Below, piece by piece: positions 22,941 through 34,090 of a DNA stretch of 64,000 bases. The number at the start of each line of letters is the position of its first letter. The stretch's first letter is position 1. Location: positions 382,384 through 446,383 of the forward strand of contig JAQFVV010000511.1 of the NCBI GenBank assembly GCA_028023455.1, in the 5' to 3' direction. Both the position numbers and the translations under genes were made by a program. Below the pieces are notes generated by a model. It saw only the letters and a list, made by a program, of their open reading frames with translations, had not been told where the DNA came from and ran no database searches. This DNA comes from Epiperipatus broadwayi. Its lineage: Eukaryota > Onychophora > Udeonychophora > Euonychophora > Peripatidae.

Positions 22941-23640
22941 TTTTATTTTTTTTGGCACACTTTGAATGGTCATCAGCATGGATTTTTATATTTAAATATA
23001 AAAAAAAAGAGCTAAGAAACTCAATGATATAAGATTTGGAATGTACAAAATCATATACCAGAAATGTGTAAAGTCTTTCAAAAGTTCACATAAAATGGTA
23101 TGTCTTGCATAATTTAATTACATTACAATGTCTAGTGGATCGTGAAATCTTACTGATAATGACACAGTCGACAATGTTCATGATAATTTTCATTGTTTAT
23201 TTATAATAGCTTTGCATATATATATAGTCCCTTAAGAACAGGAAACTGATGAAAGGAGAATAACACACTTCACCAGGCATACTAACATGCATATGCAAAA
23301 TTATTACATTAATGATAGTAAAGCATATAGGTATAGGAAATGTGCAAAATTTGCTTGGTGTAAACTCTTGCAAGGTATAAATGAAGTATGGCACTTGTAT
23401 TTAAAAAAGCTGTCAGGATTGAAGATTGACAAAAGTGTTTTTCCTCATTCACTAGAAAAAGGAAGTTAAGTTGAATAGATATGTGTAAGTTATTTTGGAA
23501 GGGCAGACTAGAGAATGAAAAAAGTCATGATGTTTTACTAGCTGTAATTCTAATTCAACATGTTCTATTCTTGATATAACCAGATGCATGAATCAAATGC
23601 TAAGAATATTAAAACTTGTTTTGCAAAACAATAACTATGC
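22941..23640. other. Unassigned AT-rich DNA
   Basis: Overlapping opposite open frames at 23197-23394 and 23287-23469 show no domain and no splice-site pattern that would favour either. Confidence 0.45.
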
Positions 23641-23645
23641 TTTAA

Positions 23646-24617
23646 ATAGTCAAAATAAGAGTCATAGATCACATGACCCTATCTCTTTTGCTTGTAAGTT
23701 ATAAATAATGAGGATTGCCAATTCCTCAGCAAGCTTTGTGATAAATGCTTAGCCAGAGCCAGCACTTAAAATATCTCTGTCAGGAACCCCCCCCAAACTC
23801 TTGACCTTGGTTTTGTGCTTTGGCACTCCTCAGAGAGGTGCCAGGGTAGGTTCAGACACTAGATCTAAAAATATCAACCCAAAGCCAAGCACTTATCTAA
23901 AAGTTATCTATTGAGTGGAAAATCTGAAATTTTCAGACATCTACATGTCTTCAAACCCAGCTATCCAACTCAAATAGCTATATGGTGCTGATAGATCTTC
24001 AGCCATACCATATATTAGTAGTTTTTGCAATATAACATTGCATAAGACATAAGGCAGAAACTATAAATAGTCAAAATAAGAGTCAGATCACATGACCCTA
24101 TCTTTTTAGCTTGTATTTGAGTTGGATAGCTGGGTTTGAAGACATGTAGATGTCTGAAAATTTCAGATTTTCCACGTAATAGATAACTTTTAGATATATA
24201 ACTTACAAGCTTAAGAGATGGGGTCATGTGATCTATGATTATTTTGACTATTTATAGTCTCTTCCTTATGTCTTATGCAATGTTATATTGCTAAGATTAC
24301 TAATATATGGTATGGCTAAAGATCTAGCAGCCCCATATAGCTATTTGAGTTGGATAGCTGGGTTTGAAGACATGTAGATGTCTGAAAATTTCAGATTTTC
24401 CACTCAATAGATAACTTTTAGATAAGTGCTTGGCTTTGGGTTGGTATTTTTGGATCTAGTGTCTGAACCTACCCTGGCACCTCTCTGAGGAGTGCCAAAG
24501 CATGAAACCATGGTCAGGGGTTTGGGGGGGGGGGGGGTCCTGACAGAGTTTTTTTTAAGTTCTGGCTCTGGCTAAGCATTTATCACAAAGCTTGTTGAGG
24601 AATTGGCAATCCTCATT
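23646..24617. repeat. 911-bp palindrome with repeated inner modules
   Basis: Arms 23707-24115 and 24204-24617 (about 410 bp each) are inverted copies: AATGAGGATTGCCAATTCC at 23707 mirrors GGAATTGGCAATCCTCATT at 24599-24617. The spacer is 88 bp. A module of about 55 bp (TAGTCAAAATAAGAGTCA, CACATGACCCTATCT) occurs at 23646-23704, at 24068-24113 and inverted at 24206-24252. The spacer itself is a direct copy of a piece of the right arm (24343-24427). Arm differences include a C7 run in the left arm (about 23787) against a G13 run in the right arm (about 24523). No coding sequence. It is either a large fold-back element or two head-to-head insertions. Confidence 0.88.
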
Positions 24618-26440
24618 GTTTAATAACTATACTTGTTTTATCAATGCTTAAAAACTTGTTTTTGTGCAAGAGTACTTATGCTCATTTTATAGCCCTTTAA
24701 TTAAATTCAGAGGGTTTCAAGAAAAAAAGTATTTATTAGTTGTTGGGTAATGTTAATATATAATAATACTTTTGCATAATAATACTATTAACAATTCTAT
24801 TTTTTTCCCACCTGCCCAGCATTATAGAATAGGCAATTTTAAAAGAAAATATTCATGTTTATATTTAAAATGCTAATACCATTAAGCAAGCTCTTAGTTT
24901 CTCATATTCTATACAATCTCTTCGTTATACCTAACCACATAAGAGTATAACAAATGTGCTCTCGTAACATAATCTAGCCAGATGGCAATTAGAACATTAC
25001 ATAATCATATTATTGTACAATTTATTCATTTATTTATCCTTTATCAGGATGTAATCACTATTTATTGTTAATAAAATTTTTATTGAAATGAACAATTCTA
25101 TTTTTTTAAGATGTTAATGCATGTGTTAGCGCGAACAGTTATTACATATAATTTGTATTGATGTGGTAAACTCAAATTGTCTGCCATTATTAAATTGTCA
25201 CATAACACACAGATTCTGTTATTAATGCTTTGTTTAGGCTGAAAAATTATTATAAAGGAACTTGGAGGCATCACAGTCCAAACAATGTCACCTAGATATT
25301 ACATTTATGTTTGGGAGTTACATATAAAACAAATTTACATTACAGGAGCAGTTTGTTGGGAGAATAACTGACTCATTTACTCCAAGAGTTAAAATGATAA
25401 TTGCATTAAGAAATTGAACCTTGTCCAAATATATTGATTTAAAATTTAAGTTTGATTATTTAGAAACATCTACTATTCATGTGAAATTGCAATTATTTGA
25501 ATTTTCTAATTTTTCAAAAGTATTTTACAGCTTCTAATAAATCCATTAATAAATTTATTGAAAAGAATTCAGAATTATTTCTCTGATATTTCCTTTATTA
25601 GTCATTAATTTTTTTTAAAAAAGTAGCATTTTCTATTTGGTAAGACAATAAATGAGAAGCCTTAAGAACAATATAAAGATATAAAACAGAACTTTAATAA
25701 CCAGCAAAATAAAATTAATGTAGGGAGTTAAAACTGTAATGGAAATATAATCATGACTGATTGTGGAGACTTTAGATATCTTTTTGAAACACTGGATGTA
25801 ACGCATGAAAATAAAATGTGACTCTAATTTTATTATGTTTACAAATAGTATTCAGGTGAAGGAAATGCTTATCTGTCTATATTTAATTAGAAGACACTAA
25901 ATTTTTATCTATTTTTTATATGTATGTATAATGATTCAGTATTTTGATATTTGTGCAGTATATATTTTTCAAAAGTGTGTATTTTCTACTATATTTTTAT
26001 TTTATATATCTTCAGTAATAATAAATATATTTTTTTTCATACTATATATATATTCATTTGATAAAACATGGATTCTAGAGGTGTTGCCATGACAACAGAT
26101 TGTGTATATTCTATTGGTTTATTAAGCATTGGCTATTATCATGTTAATTGGAAACCAGTTTATTATTGGTAATTTATGATATACAGTATAAAACAGAATG
26201 TAAAGTCCCCATCTTAAATTACTGTAGAAAATACCTATATTTAAAAGTAAAAATTTTATCAATATTATTTATTTATTAAAATATAAATATTTTATGATGT
26301 TGAACTTTAAAAAAATCACTTATTTTTTAAACATTTTTGATCTTATAATACTAATTAATAGTTTTATCTGCCTAAATCATCATGAAGATGCAATATTTGT
26401 GGCTGATTTTGGATTTCATCTATTGATAAAACTTAAAACT
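24618..26440. other. Unassigned AT-rich DNA
   Basis: No motif on either strand. A/T tracts and a TATATATATA stretch near 26043 only. Confidence 0.5.
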
Positions 26441-26449
26441 AAAATATAG

Positions 26450-26885
26450 ATGGTTATATGGAGAAAAAAAATCCCTAACTGGCAATTAATTTTAAATGAT
26501 CTGGATCAGATGGAGAAATAGGGCAGCATTATTGATGAAATGTCATGAGGAACAGAAAAGAGGTTAATGAATGTTTATATTTGGATAAAATTACCTAGCT
26601 TTATAAAATTAAAATGATTCTTTATTATTTTAAAAGTCAAAAAGCTGCAGGACTTGATGAGACCCCTAAAGAAATATTAAATTATAATAATGATATGAGA
26701 ATATATGGGCCCATGATGTTATGCCACCTGATTGTGAGAATGCTTCTATTGTTCCAATTTATAAAAATAAATAGATATAGTAATAATAATATAGTTATTT
26801 ATATGCCTGTAATATTATGGAAGGAATTATTCTTCACACACATGCTGGAATTGGCATGTGTTCTCTCCTGTCAATAACAACTATT
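26450..26885 (+). pseudogene. LINE reverse transcriptase remnant (RT fingers region)
   Basis: Near 26632 a frame reads KSQKAAGLDETPKEIL, which matches the 'KKGKA-G-D-IP-E-L' start of non-LTR reverse transcriptase domains. About 75 bases further on a second phase gives CENASIVPIYKNK, matching the family's 'W....IVPIYKKG' block, where the conserved Trp is Cys. Stops, frameshifts and loss of everything downstream show a long-dead copy. It does not overlap the RTE copies in coverage, so the clade cannot be compared. Confidence 0.65.
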
Positions 26886-27598
26886 GACCATGTCTAAATT
26901 AGGGATTGGTCTTACTTATAGCCTGATTATTAAATTGGCATATTACTTTAACAAATTCAGTTTATATACAGGGAAGAGAAAGTTTCTCACTTTTAACTAC
27001 CTGTGACACTGAATCTTATTAGTTTATATAAATCTAAAAATTAATAATATAGCAATTTGTAATCACCTATGGTTTTAAAGCAATTATTGATAGGGGAGCA
27101 TGTGTATCAGTTGTACCACATGTGCAAAGAATAGTTTCTTTCACACTATTAAAAATAAATAAAGTAAAAAATATAATAATTGTCAAGCAATATTGCTATT
27201 ATCTACTTAACAAAAGTGTAATTTATTAATTGTTTTTATACTTTTAATTTAACTTAACATTAACTAATTGAATAGGTAGTGAGTTAATTGCTTGGTCACT
27301 AAAGTTTATGCATATTAGAATGAGAGGAAGCATTATTATGGAAAGTGGAAATTTTGGTACTTTTGAATTAATTATTGGTTTTGAACAAAAACGAGTATTA
27401 ATTCCAAGTTGTTGTTTTTTATAATCATAGTCATTAACTGCTTATGTGTGATTTCATAAACAAAATATAGATTTCCTAGCATGGAGTGAAGTCAGATTTT
27501 CAAATTTACTTAAATAAATTTGCAACTAATATGCATTTTGCATGATAAAGAGATTAGCATTGATACAGGAAATTCAGTATTAGTTTTTTTTCATGTGT
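26886..27598. other. Unassigned AT-rich DNA
   Basis: Nothing recognised. Confidence 0.5.
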
Positions 27599-27599
27599 C

Positions 27600-27682
27600 A
27601 AAGCATCAGCCAGAAAGCGAGCCCAAACAACTTCTTGTAAGGCAGCTGTGCTAACCATTTAGCCACCAATGCTTGACTATTC
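27600..27682 (-). repeat. tRNA-derived SINE head
   Basis: On the minus strand GGTGGCTAAATGGTTAGCAC is a good A box with D-arm, CTGCCTTACAAGAAG occupies the anticodon region, and GGGCTCGCTTTC sits where the B box belongs. The T-arm is degenerate (GGGCTCGC in place of GGTTCGA), so it is a SINE head or tRNA pseudogene. Confidence 0.6.
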
Positions 27683-28009
27683 AGTATTAGTTGTAAATTT
27701 ATTTAAATGATTAAATCTGATTTTTCACACCTTGTTTTTATATGTGAAAGCTAAAAAAAAATTATTTTTTACTTTTTAGTTCATTAATATGTATTTTTTT
27801 TTATTTCAGTTTATTATATGGAACAATGTTCTGAACCCCTTTCAACATATAAAAAAAGCATCTTTAGGAGTATTTCTTATGATTTTACAAATGTAAAAAT
27901 CATAAAACTAATCAATATATTTTTTCAGTTTAATGGCTATGATATTTAAGAGTCCACTGTTATTGAAAGTCACATCATCATTGGATTAAATGAAATAAAT
28001 AATCAATGG

Positions 28010-28135
28010 CTTTATTATTCAGAAGTTTAGAAGAATTTTGACTGCCTGAAATATCAAAACAGGATTTCATGCAAAGTACACTCCAGAATCTGACAATTGA
28101 CCCCTGCACTAAACTATGCAGGGTATCATGGAATT
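28010..28135 (+). repeat. SINE-like repeat (TGCTCGGGAG family), diverged
   Basis: ACTCCAGAATCTGACAATTG and CCTGCACTAAACTATGCAGG match the 3' half of the family. The head is too diverged to place. Confidence 0.45.
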
Positions 28136-29000
28136 GATGCATCAAAATGAATAGTTTTCCATTCATGAGACTGACTTCCATATTATAAAGTTTATCTCAA
28201 AGACATTCTAACAAAATACAATTTTGAATGCTTTTGTTGAAAAGAGATGGCTGAAAATAAAATGCAATAGAAAGTTTCCATTACACAAGGTGTCAAGATA
28301 TATTGAAAGTAAAGTTTCAAAAGAAGTTAGAAGACACATTATAGTGTATGAGGTCAAGGATTAAAGAAGTGAGCAACTGTCAAATGTGATATATTGTTAA
28401 TTAATAGATTGATAGTTATTGCAAAAGTTATCTCTAATGAGAGATTTTTTTCTTTTCTATAGTTAGAGTGATACTCAAGTACAACTAATTACTGATGATG
28501 ATGACTAAAATGATATAAATGTTTCTATATTTATGTGTGTAAATATTTGTAAAGATGTGTTTATATGTTAATCAAATTAAAAATCAATTTCTTGCATGCT
28601 AAAGATTTCATTACAAAATTGTATTTTGAAAATCATTAAAACAATTGCCATTTGTGCTATTAGCAAGAATGTCATTCAGTTGAATGCACCATAAATGTTT
28701 GATGACTTCATTGTTATTGGTGCAGTTTCATCATTATGGTCTTCACTTACAGATGAACTATAGTGACCCTTTTTAGAGCTCTTGTATAGATCATAAGCAT
28801 TTTTTCTTGTCTTTCCTTAGTACATAGTTTGAAATGCATTTCACTCCACATATAAATTACTCATCACGTTATTATTAGTTTTTCATGAACTATTAATATG
28901 TATCATGTATCAGCTTCTTTTAACTAACATTGATTTCCAATCACAAGTCGTTTTAACCAGTTTTATTATGCTACCTTTAATGAATTCATGAGACTTCTGC
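28136..29000. other. Unassigned AT-rich DNA
   Basis: No supported feature. A GATGATGATGAC run near 28494 could be a relic of an RTE-type tail but nothing coding precedes it. Confidence 0.45.
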
Positions 29001-29002
29001 AG

Positions 29003-29700
29003 TTTTGGACACTGATGTGATGTGATGTAATGTGGCTTCTCCTTAAATGAAGTCAAGAATATCTCAGCAATTATACCCAGATAAACCTGTTAGCCACTTT
29101 ATTTTCCATTCCCCACTCTAAATTTTTCCATATTCTGCTCCATCCCATTTTCACAACATAATCTTTGTCAACTCTATAAGTTTTATATCTAAATCCCCCT
29201 TATCTTTTCCCAAACCCAGCATAAAAACCAATAATTCACTTTCTGTATAATCACTTTTTTCATATTTATTTTTCCATAACTTCATTATATGTACCCTTTC
29301 TGTTTTCAAGCATTTACATTCAATTAACAAATGCCTAATATTTTTTATTTCTTCCTTATATAATTTACAAAATAAATCACCTATATTTTTCCATTTACAT
29401 GTATATTCTCTTGTAGCTAAATATCCCATTCGAGCCTTAAACAATAAACTATTTTCCTTACTATTATCATATATTAACTCACACCTAATATTCTGTTTAT
29501 TTCCATATATATATATATTTAAACTTTTTTTACTCTCCATACTATTTCTCCATCTCTCTAACTTCCTATTCTTTATTAATAAATCTACTCTTTTATCCCA
29601 TTCATTACTACTATAACACTCAACAATCCTCTTAACACAATCATCCCATCTTTTGTACAAATATGCTCTAGCTACAGATGCAGCGCTAGTTTGAACGTTG
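29003..29700 (-). pseudogene. LINE ORF2 C-terminal end plus 3' UTR, copy 1
   Basis: A 169-codon open frame (29660 to 29151, minus strand), open upstream at its 5' end as ARAYLYKRWDDCVKRIV, reads LLFKARMGYLATREY, then CKLYKEEIKNIRHLLIECK. This is the C-terminal 'RxGxL...C-x2-C...HLL..C' zinc-knuckle region of non-LTR retrotransposons, with the second Cys replaced by Tyr. The unbroken frame suggests a fairly young truncated copy. The 3' UTR continues to about 29005 and ends in a CATCACATCAC-type tail. Another copy lies at 39870-40420, and two tail-only copies at 2884-3057. The clade is not assigned. Confidence 0.8.
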
Positions 29701-29778
29701 GAAAACTTGTAATGAGTTTTGAAAGTGAAATCAATTTTTATATCAGAAATTATTTACCCCATCATTTGTAATTTTTAT

Positions 29779-29843
29779 TTGTTTTTTTTTTTTGTTTTTG
29801 TTTTTTTTTTTGTTTTTTTTTTTTTTTTTTTGGGGGGGGGGGT
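29779..29843. repeat. Poly-T run with G10 end
   Basis: Interrupted T tract (about 50 bases) followed by about ten G and GTTGCATGG. Similar T-to-G junctions occur near 9168, 24520 and 60390. Confidence 0.9.
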
Positions 29844-30970
29844 TGCATGGTGACAAAAAAAATAATGCAGATATATACTGCGTTTTAAAAATGTCTAAAC
29901 ACCAGCCCCTATTTTACATGATAATGGAATAACGTAGAGTCTCAAGTGAACACTTTGTGCAAAGATTCAGGTGTTTGATACCTCCACTTCACCTAATGAG
30001 CTAAGTTTGTTTGTGAAATGCATGCATACTGAGAGATGGGCTAAATTTCTGTGATGGTTGATGATGATGATATGGTGGCGTTACGATGAGAGATACACTG
30101 ATATAAAAAAACTTGAAAATGATAGCTATATTTTAATTATATATATTTAATTCTGTAGTTTTCATTTCAATGTTACTTTTGTATTTTGCAAGCCTGTATA
30201 TTTCCTAACGCTACGGTAAAATAAGAAATTTAGCTTTTAAACTCGAGGAAAAAGAATACATCTAATAATAGAATTTTATTGGATTCGTTGGAAAAGGAAT
30301 AGTAATAATATCTTTTTTCTCAGTGTGTCCGTTGTAAATTACCTCGCAGGCTTATTTATATAAGCATTAATTTCTTAATAAAACATATCAGTTTTCTTTT
30401 AATAAAAAGGAAAACGTCATTTGAAAACTCTAATGCTTCTTCTATCCACTGCTATTTCTGCATTTATCTTTCAGCCTTTTCATTTGCCAACTTTTAATTA
30501 TCGTTTATTGTTACCCTAGAAATAAAATTTGAAATGAAGGCAGGAAAAACTTGAGTTTTAGAGTAACCAATTATAATATTGTTTATACACATTTTGTAAA
30601 TGTTATTTGTTTTGAACAAAAAAAAAATGTTTTTATAAGTGAAGTACGCAAATTTAACTTCAAAAAAACTTAAAGAGAAACGAGAAAATATATATGCTTT
30701 TTTTTTAAGTTGCTATATATGTTAGATAATTAAGATAATAGTATACAGTGATTACCAATGATAATCAAATGTTATGCTACATATCTTATTAATGAAGTAT
30801 CTCATGAGAGTTTGGCATTAAAAGATTTAGATGTATTTTATTTAAGACCCGTAAAAAGTAGAAGCACGTTTATTGACTTCTGCAATTTTTTCAGTCGTAT
30901 AACAATATTTGATTATTATAAGTTGGTTTTGTTTTTTTATATCTAATTTAAATTATACAAATAGCATATA
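29844..30970. other. Unassigned DNA with more CpG than its surroundings
   Basis: CpG-bearing words are unusually frequent between about 29930 and 30420 (AACGTAGAG, GGCGTTACGATG, AACGCTACGG, CTCGAGG, ATTCGTTGG, GTCCGTTG, CCTCGCAGG). No coding family is recognised. The open frame 30758-30946 was judged a chance frame. Confidence 0.4.
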
Positions 30971-30976
30971 TTTTTC

Positions 30977-31055
30977 TGCCACCTAGTGCTAGCTTGAGTT
31001 TGTTTAGCATTACCATTTGATATCTATTAATTATTTAAGCTAACACTAGGTGTCA
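30977..31055. repeat. Small hairpin MITE
   Basis: Arms TGCCACCTAGTGCTAGCTT (30977-30995) and AAGCTAACACTAGGTGTCA (31037-31055) pair with two or three mismatches. The arm phrase also occurs near 11119 and 35353. Confidence 0.7.
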
Positions 31056-32368
31056 GACTGGATTAGAAGTAGATTTGTTACGTAAAACTAATGTATAAGC
31101 AGAAGTCATGAGATGTTTTATTATATATTTGCATTTTACGGTGTTAAGAATCTTGTTATTTATGATATTAAGTTCCGATTGTTTTTTTCCAAAATGAACC
31201 AAAAAAATTTGAGTTCATATTTTGTTGTCTTTCTTACCTCATGATAACTTTTTAAAAAAATTTCAAACAGAAGCATTTGTGTTGGTATATATAAGTACAT
31301 GCTAGTTGAATGATAGGCAATAAAATAATCATTTGGTTTCAGGCAGTTTGAATAGTGGAAATAATCAGGTTGGGCCATGGCTGTGAATTCTGAGCTCCAA
31401 AATTAATTACTCTGTTACTACAGTAAACTACACATAGCAATGCTATAGATATATGTACTTGCATAGAGAAAAGCAATAACAAAAATATTGATCTGAGTAA
31501 TGAGTTTTAGCTATATTAATATTTAGGCAACTGATGAAGGTAGGTTCTGCCAGAAATGTATCTTAGGAATTCTTTCATTTTTAAATATGTTTTTTATCTA
31601 TAGCTTTGAAAAGCATATGAATTTGGAAGTTCCATTATACATTGATAATTTTACTGTCTGTGATCATGTAGTAATTAGTCTGGATAATTTTAGCTATGAT
31701 GGGCATGTACTCAAGAGAGTCATGAGATGTGTGCACAAGAAAGATACTTTTAAAATGTCAGAATGTTATAATTAAGAAAGTACAAAATTTGAAATTATGA
31801 CATTCTGATATGTTTCTTAATATAATAATATATAAATTTCTATATCCAACTATTTTCAAATATTTTCTAGTATTAGGTATTTATTTATAGCAAGAAATTC
31901 AAACCTTTAAAATAATTAGAATACAATAGTGAGCTTAAATTCTTGATATAGATATTTATTCTCTCAGCAGATTTTACTGCAAGAATGTAAACCAAGTAAC
32001 AAAAAAACTAGCCATAAACCCTCTAATGTATTCAACTTATTTAATAGCTATCTTAAGTAAACAATGAGAAAGGTGATAGCAACAGTGCAGCATTTTTTTA
32101 TAATATCAGAGGAAAGAGTGAGAATAATAGTGCAAGCTATAAAAAGCTATGACTACTTAAATATTAAATCGAAGACTAATGAAATACAATTAATTAAAAT
32201 GAACCCCTTAACTCTCCAACTAATGCAATACAATAAGACAATAGCAGTTTCCACTCTAATGCCATCTATTTTAAGCTTGAATAATCAATGATCCATAGAT
32301 ATATTTAAATACCCATTCTTAGGTCAGTTTTCTGGCTCTTATTATGTTGGAAAATTTGGAGCTGTATA
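31056..32368. other. Unassigned AT-rich DNA
   Basis: A phrase CAACTGATGAAGGTAGGTTC followed by GCCAGAAATGTA near 31530 resembles the hinge common in 3' regions of Penelope-like elements, but nothing coding is attached. Open frames 31587-31775 and 32064-32291 have no recognised domain. Confidence 0.4.
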
Positions 32369-32369
32369 T

Positions 32370-32660
32370 TCAGGAACTTTATTTGTCAGGTTATAAACTG
32401 AATTCAAATCAGCGTAAGGTTTTAAACCCAAATCAACTTGCTTGAAGAGTTATATAAATTCAAATTTAGTCCAATAATTATATATTTTAATACATTCAGT
32501 TCTTTACAAGTTGTAGAAACCATGGCTAGGAATGTTGACAATAACTAGCAAATCATTTCATTTCTCATCTATGCAGTTGTTCAAATAAATTGATTTGGTT
32601 AAAAACCTTGGGTTGATTTGAATTTCAGGTTTTATGGCTTGATATATGAAATGGAGTTAA
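32370..32660. repeat. Diverged inverted-repeat element
   Basis: Arm 32403-32450 (TTCAAATCAGCGTAAGGTTT, CCCAAATCAACTTGC) pairs with arm 32578-32625 (CAAATAAATTGATTTGGTT, CTTGGGTTGATTTGAA). Weaker pairing extends outward. Divergence between arms is higher than in the other fold-backs, so this copy is older. Confidence 0.6.
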
Positions 32661-33638
32661 ATATGATTGCTGGTTGCATAGCTCTGCTCTTCCAACTTTG
32701 TATTCCATACCTCATTGATAAAAGCAAATTTTGAAATCAGTCTGAGGACTGAGGATTTAACTGAATCTGGTAATCAGGGATTTTTTAGGTTCACAGTATG
32801 ATTTCTAGAATGGAGTGCTGCTCTTGTCTTAATAAAAATAAAATATGAAAACATGAGAAAGTGTAAGCTAATAAAAAAGATGACAATATGAATGAGTAAA
32901 CCAATGAAATATATATCAACCCATAGATGTGAAAACAGACAAAGTTAGGTTTCAACTTTATATCAAAAATAAGTTTCACATGTCTTTTTAAGTCTAGATA
33001 ATCTATAAGTTTCTACAACTATTTTACAATATCTCCCCTCCCCCTCTTAACTTTTAGTTTAATAATACTAATCAAATTGACTAAAATGTCCTGGAAGTTT
33101 CTTTAACTTCCAGCTAATAATACCTGTATATTCCATGAATGTTGAATGGTTAGTTGTGGATTGTTACTTAGAATAATTCTAAGCTTGGGTATTTTCAGCT
33201 ATTACCTAAAAAATATTTTTCTATTTTACCAGATTATGGATTTGGAGATAAATGCTTTAATTACTACACTGCAAAGCTCTTTAATTCATGTTAATTTGCT
33301 ATACTAACAGCTCTCTGTTTTCATATGAAATCCAGGTAACCTGAAACCTGAAAGTCTATTTACACTGATTTATTAATTTGCCAATGCTTTTGTGATCCAT
33401 TTAAAAAGTAAATAGAGCTAATTTTAGCACAATTTATAAATCTGATTTTTTCATTAAATGATTTTTCATTACTGAAGTCCACTCATAATTGATTAAGTAT
33501 TACTATTACTATTTGTTCCCAGATCTTTTCCGTTTTCAAAGGTCCTTTATTAATTTGGATTATATATATATTTCATTGAATTGTATTTGAATTTAATTAC
33601 ATTATCAGTTATTTTCATCAATTCTACCCCCCTCCTCC
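32661..33638. other. Unassigned AT-rich DNA
   Basis: Contains a degenerate tRNA-like A box on the minus strand near 33270 (GCAGTGTAGTAATTAAAGC) and a small CTGGAAGTTTCTTTAACTTC hairpin near 33090. Confidence 0.4.
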
Positions 33639-33639
33639 C

Positions 33640-34090
33640 GTTTAAAATGATGTTGAAAATCGTTACTATTCACAAATTAATGACCAGGTTTAAGATAGTT
33701 TTTATTATGTTATCTTTTTGTCTCTTTGTCTTATAGATTCTAATTTATTGTTAAACATACTAGTACCCCTCCTATAGTTTTTATTGCAAAGATATTTGCA
33801 CATTGTACACTGCAATGCATCAAACCTGAATGTGGCTGCCCATATTCTTGCAAAATAGCTTATATCAAAAAATTCAGATAATATCATGAACTTTATGTTT
33901 TTGTTTTTGAAAAAGTTTGGGATCATCAAATGAAATTTTTTTAAAATATGACAATTTAAAAAAATATGTTTTTTGAGTTTCTTTTTCTCTGTGGCATAAA
34001 TTGCATATTTCATTTATGTTCTGAATATATCTTTTATGTTTAATGAAACACTTTGTGGGAAGTGTTTCTAGGTTCAGTTTTAATAGGAAA
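33640..34090 (-). pseudogene. LINE ORF2 C-terminal zinc-knuckle remnant
   Basis: On the minus strand, LETLPTKCFIKHKRYI is followed by EICNLCHREKETQK. After a one-base frameshift the next block is KKHIFLNCHILKKF. Together these form the C-x2-C...H-x4-C knuckle at the C terminus of non-LTR reverse transcriptases. The 102-codon open frame 34013-33705 holds the second part in a shifted phase and continues with FARIWAATFRFDAL. The layout is like the copy at 16060-16510, but the residues differ, so it is a different family or a very old relative. Confidence 0.7.

Noticed and set aside
30758-30946. 62-codon frame with RPVKSRSTFIDFCNFFSRI, superficially like an LTR-element RT/RNase H junction
   Set aside because: The resemblance is limited to a few residues, with no QGD, YMDD or protease/integrase text nearby and no LTRs.
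31525-31560. CTGATGAAGG...GCCAGAAATGT phrase suggesting a Penelope-like 3' region (also near 40975)
   Set aside because: The phrase is short and common in animal repeats; no GIY-YIG or RT remnant is attached at either place.
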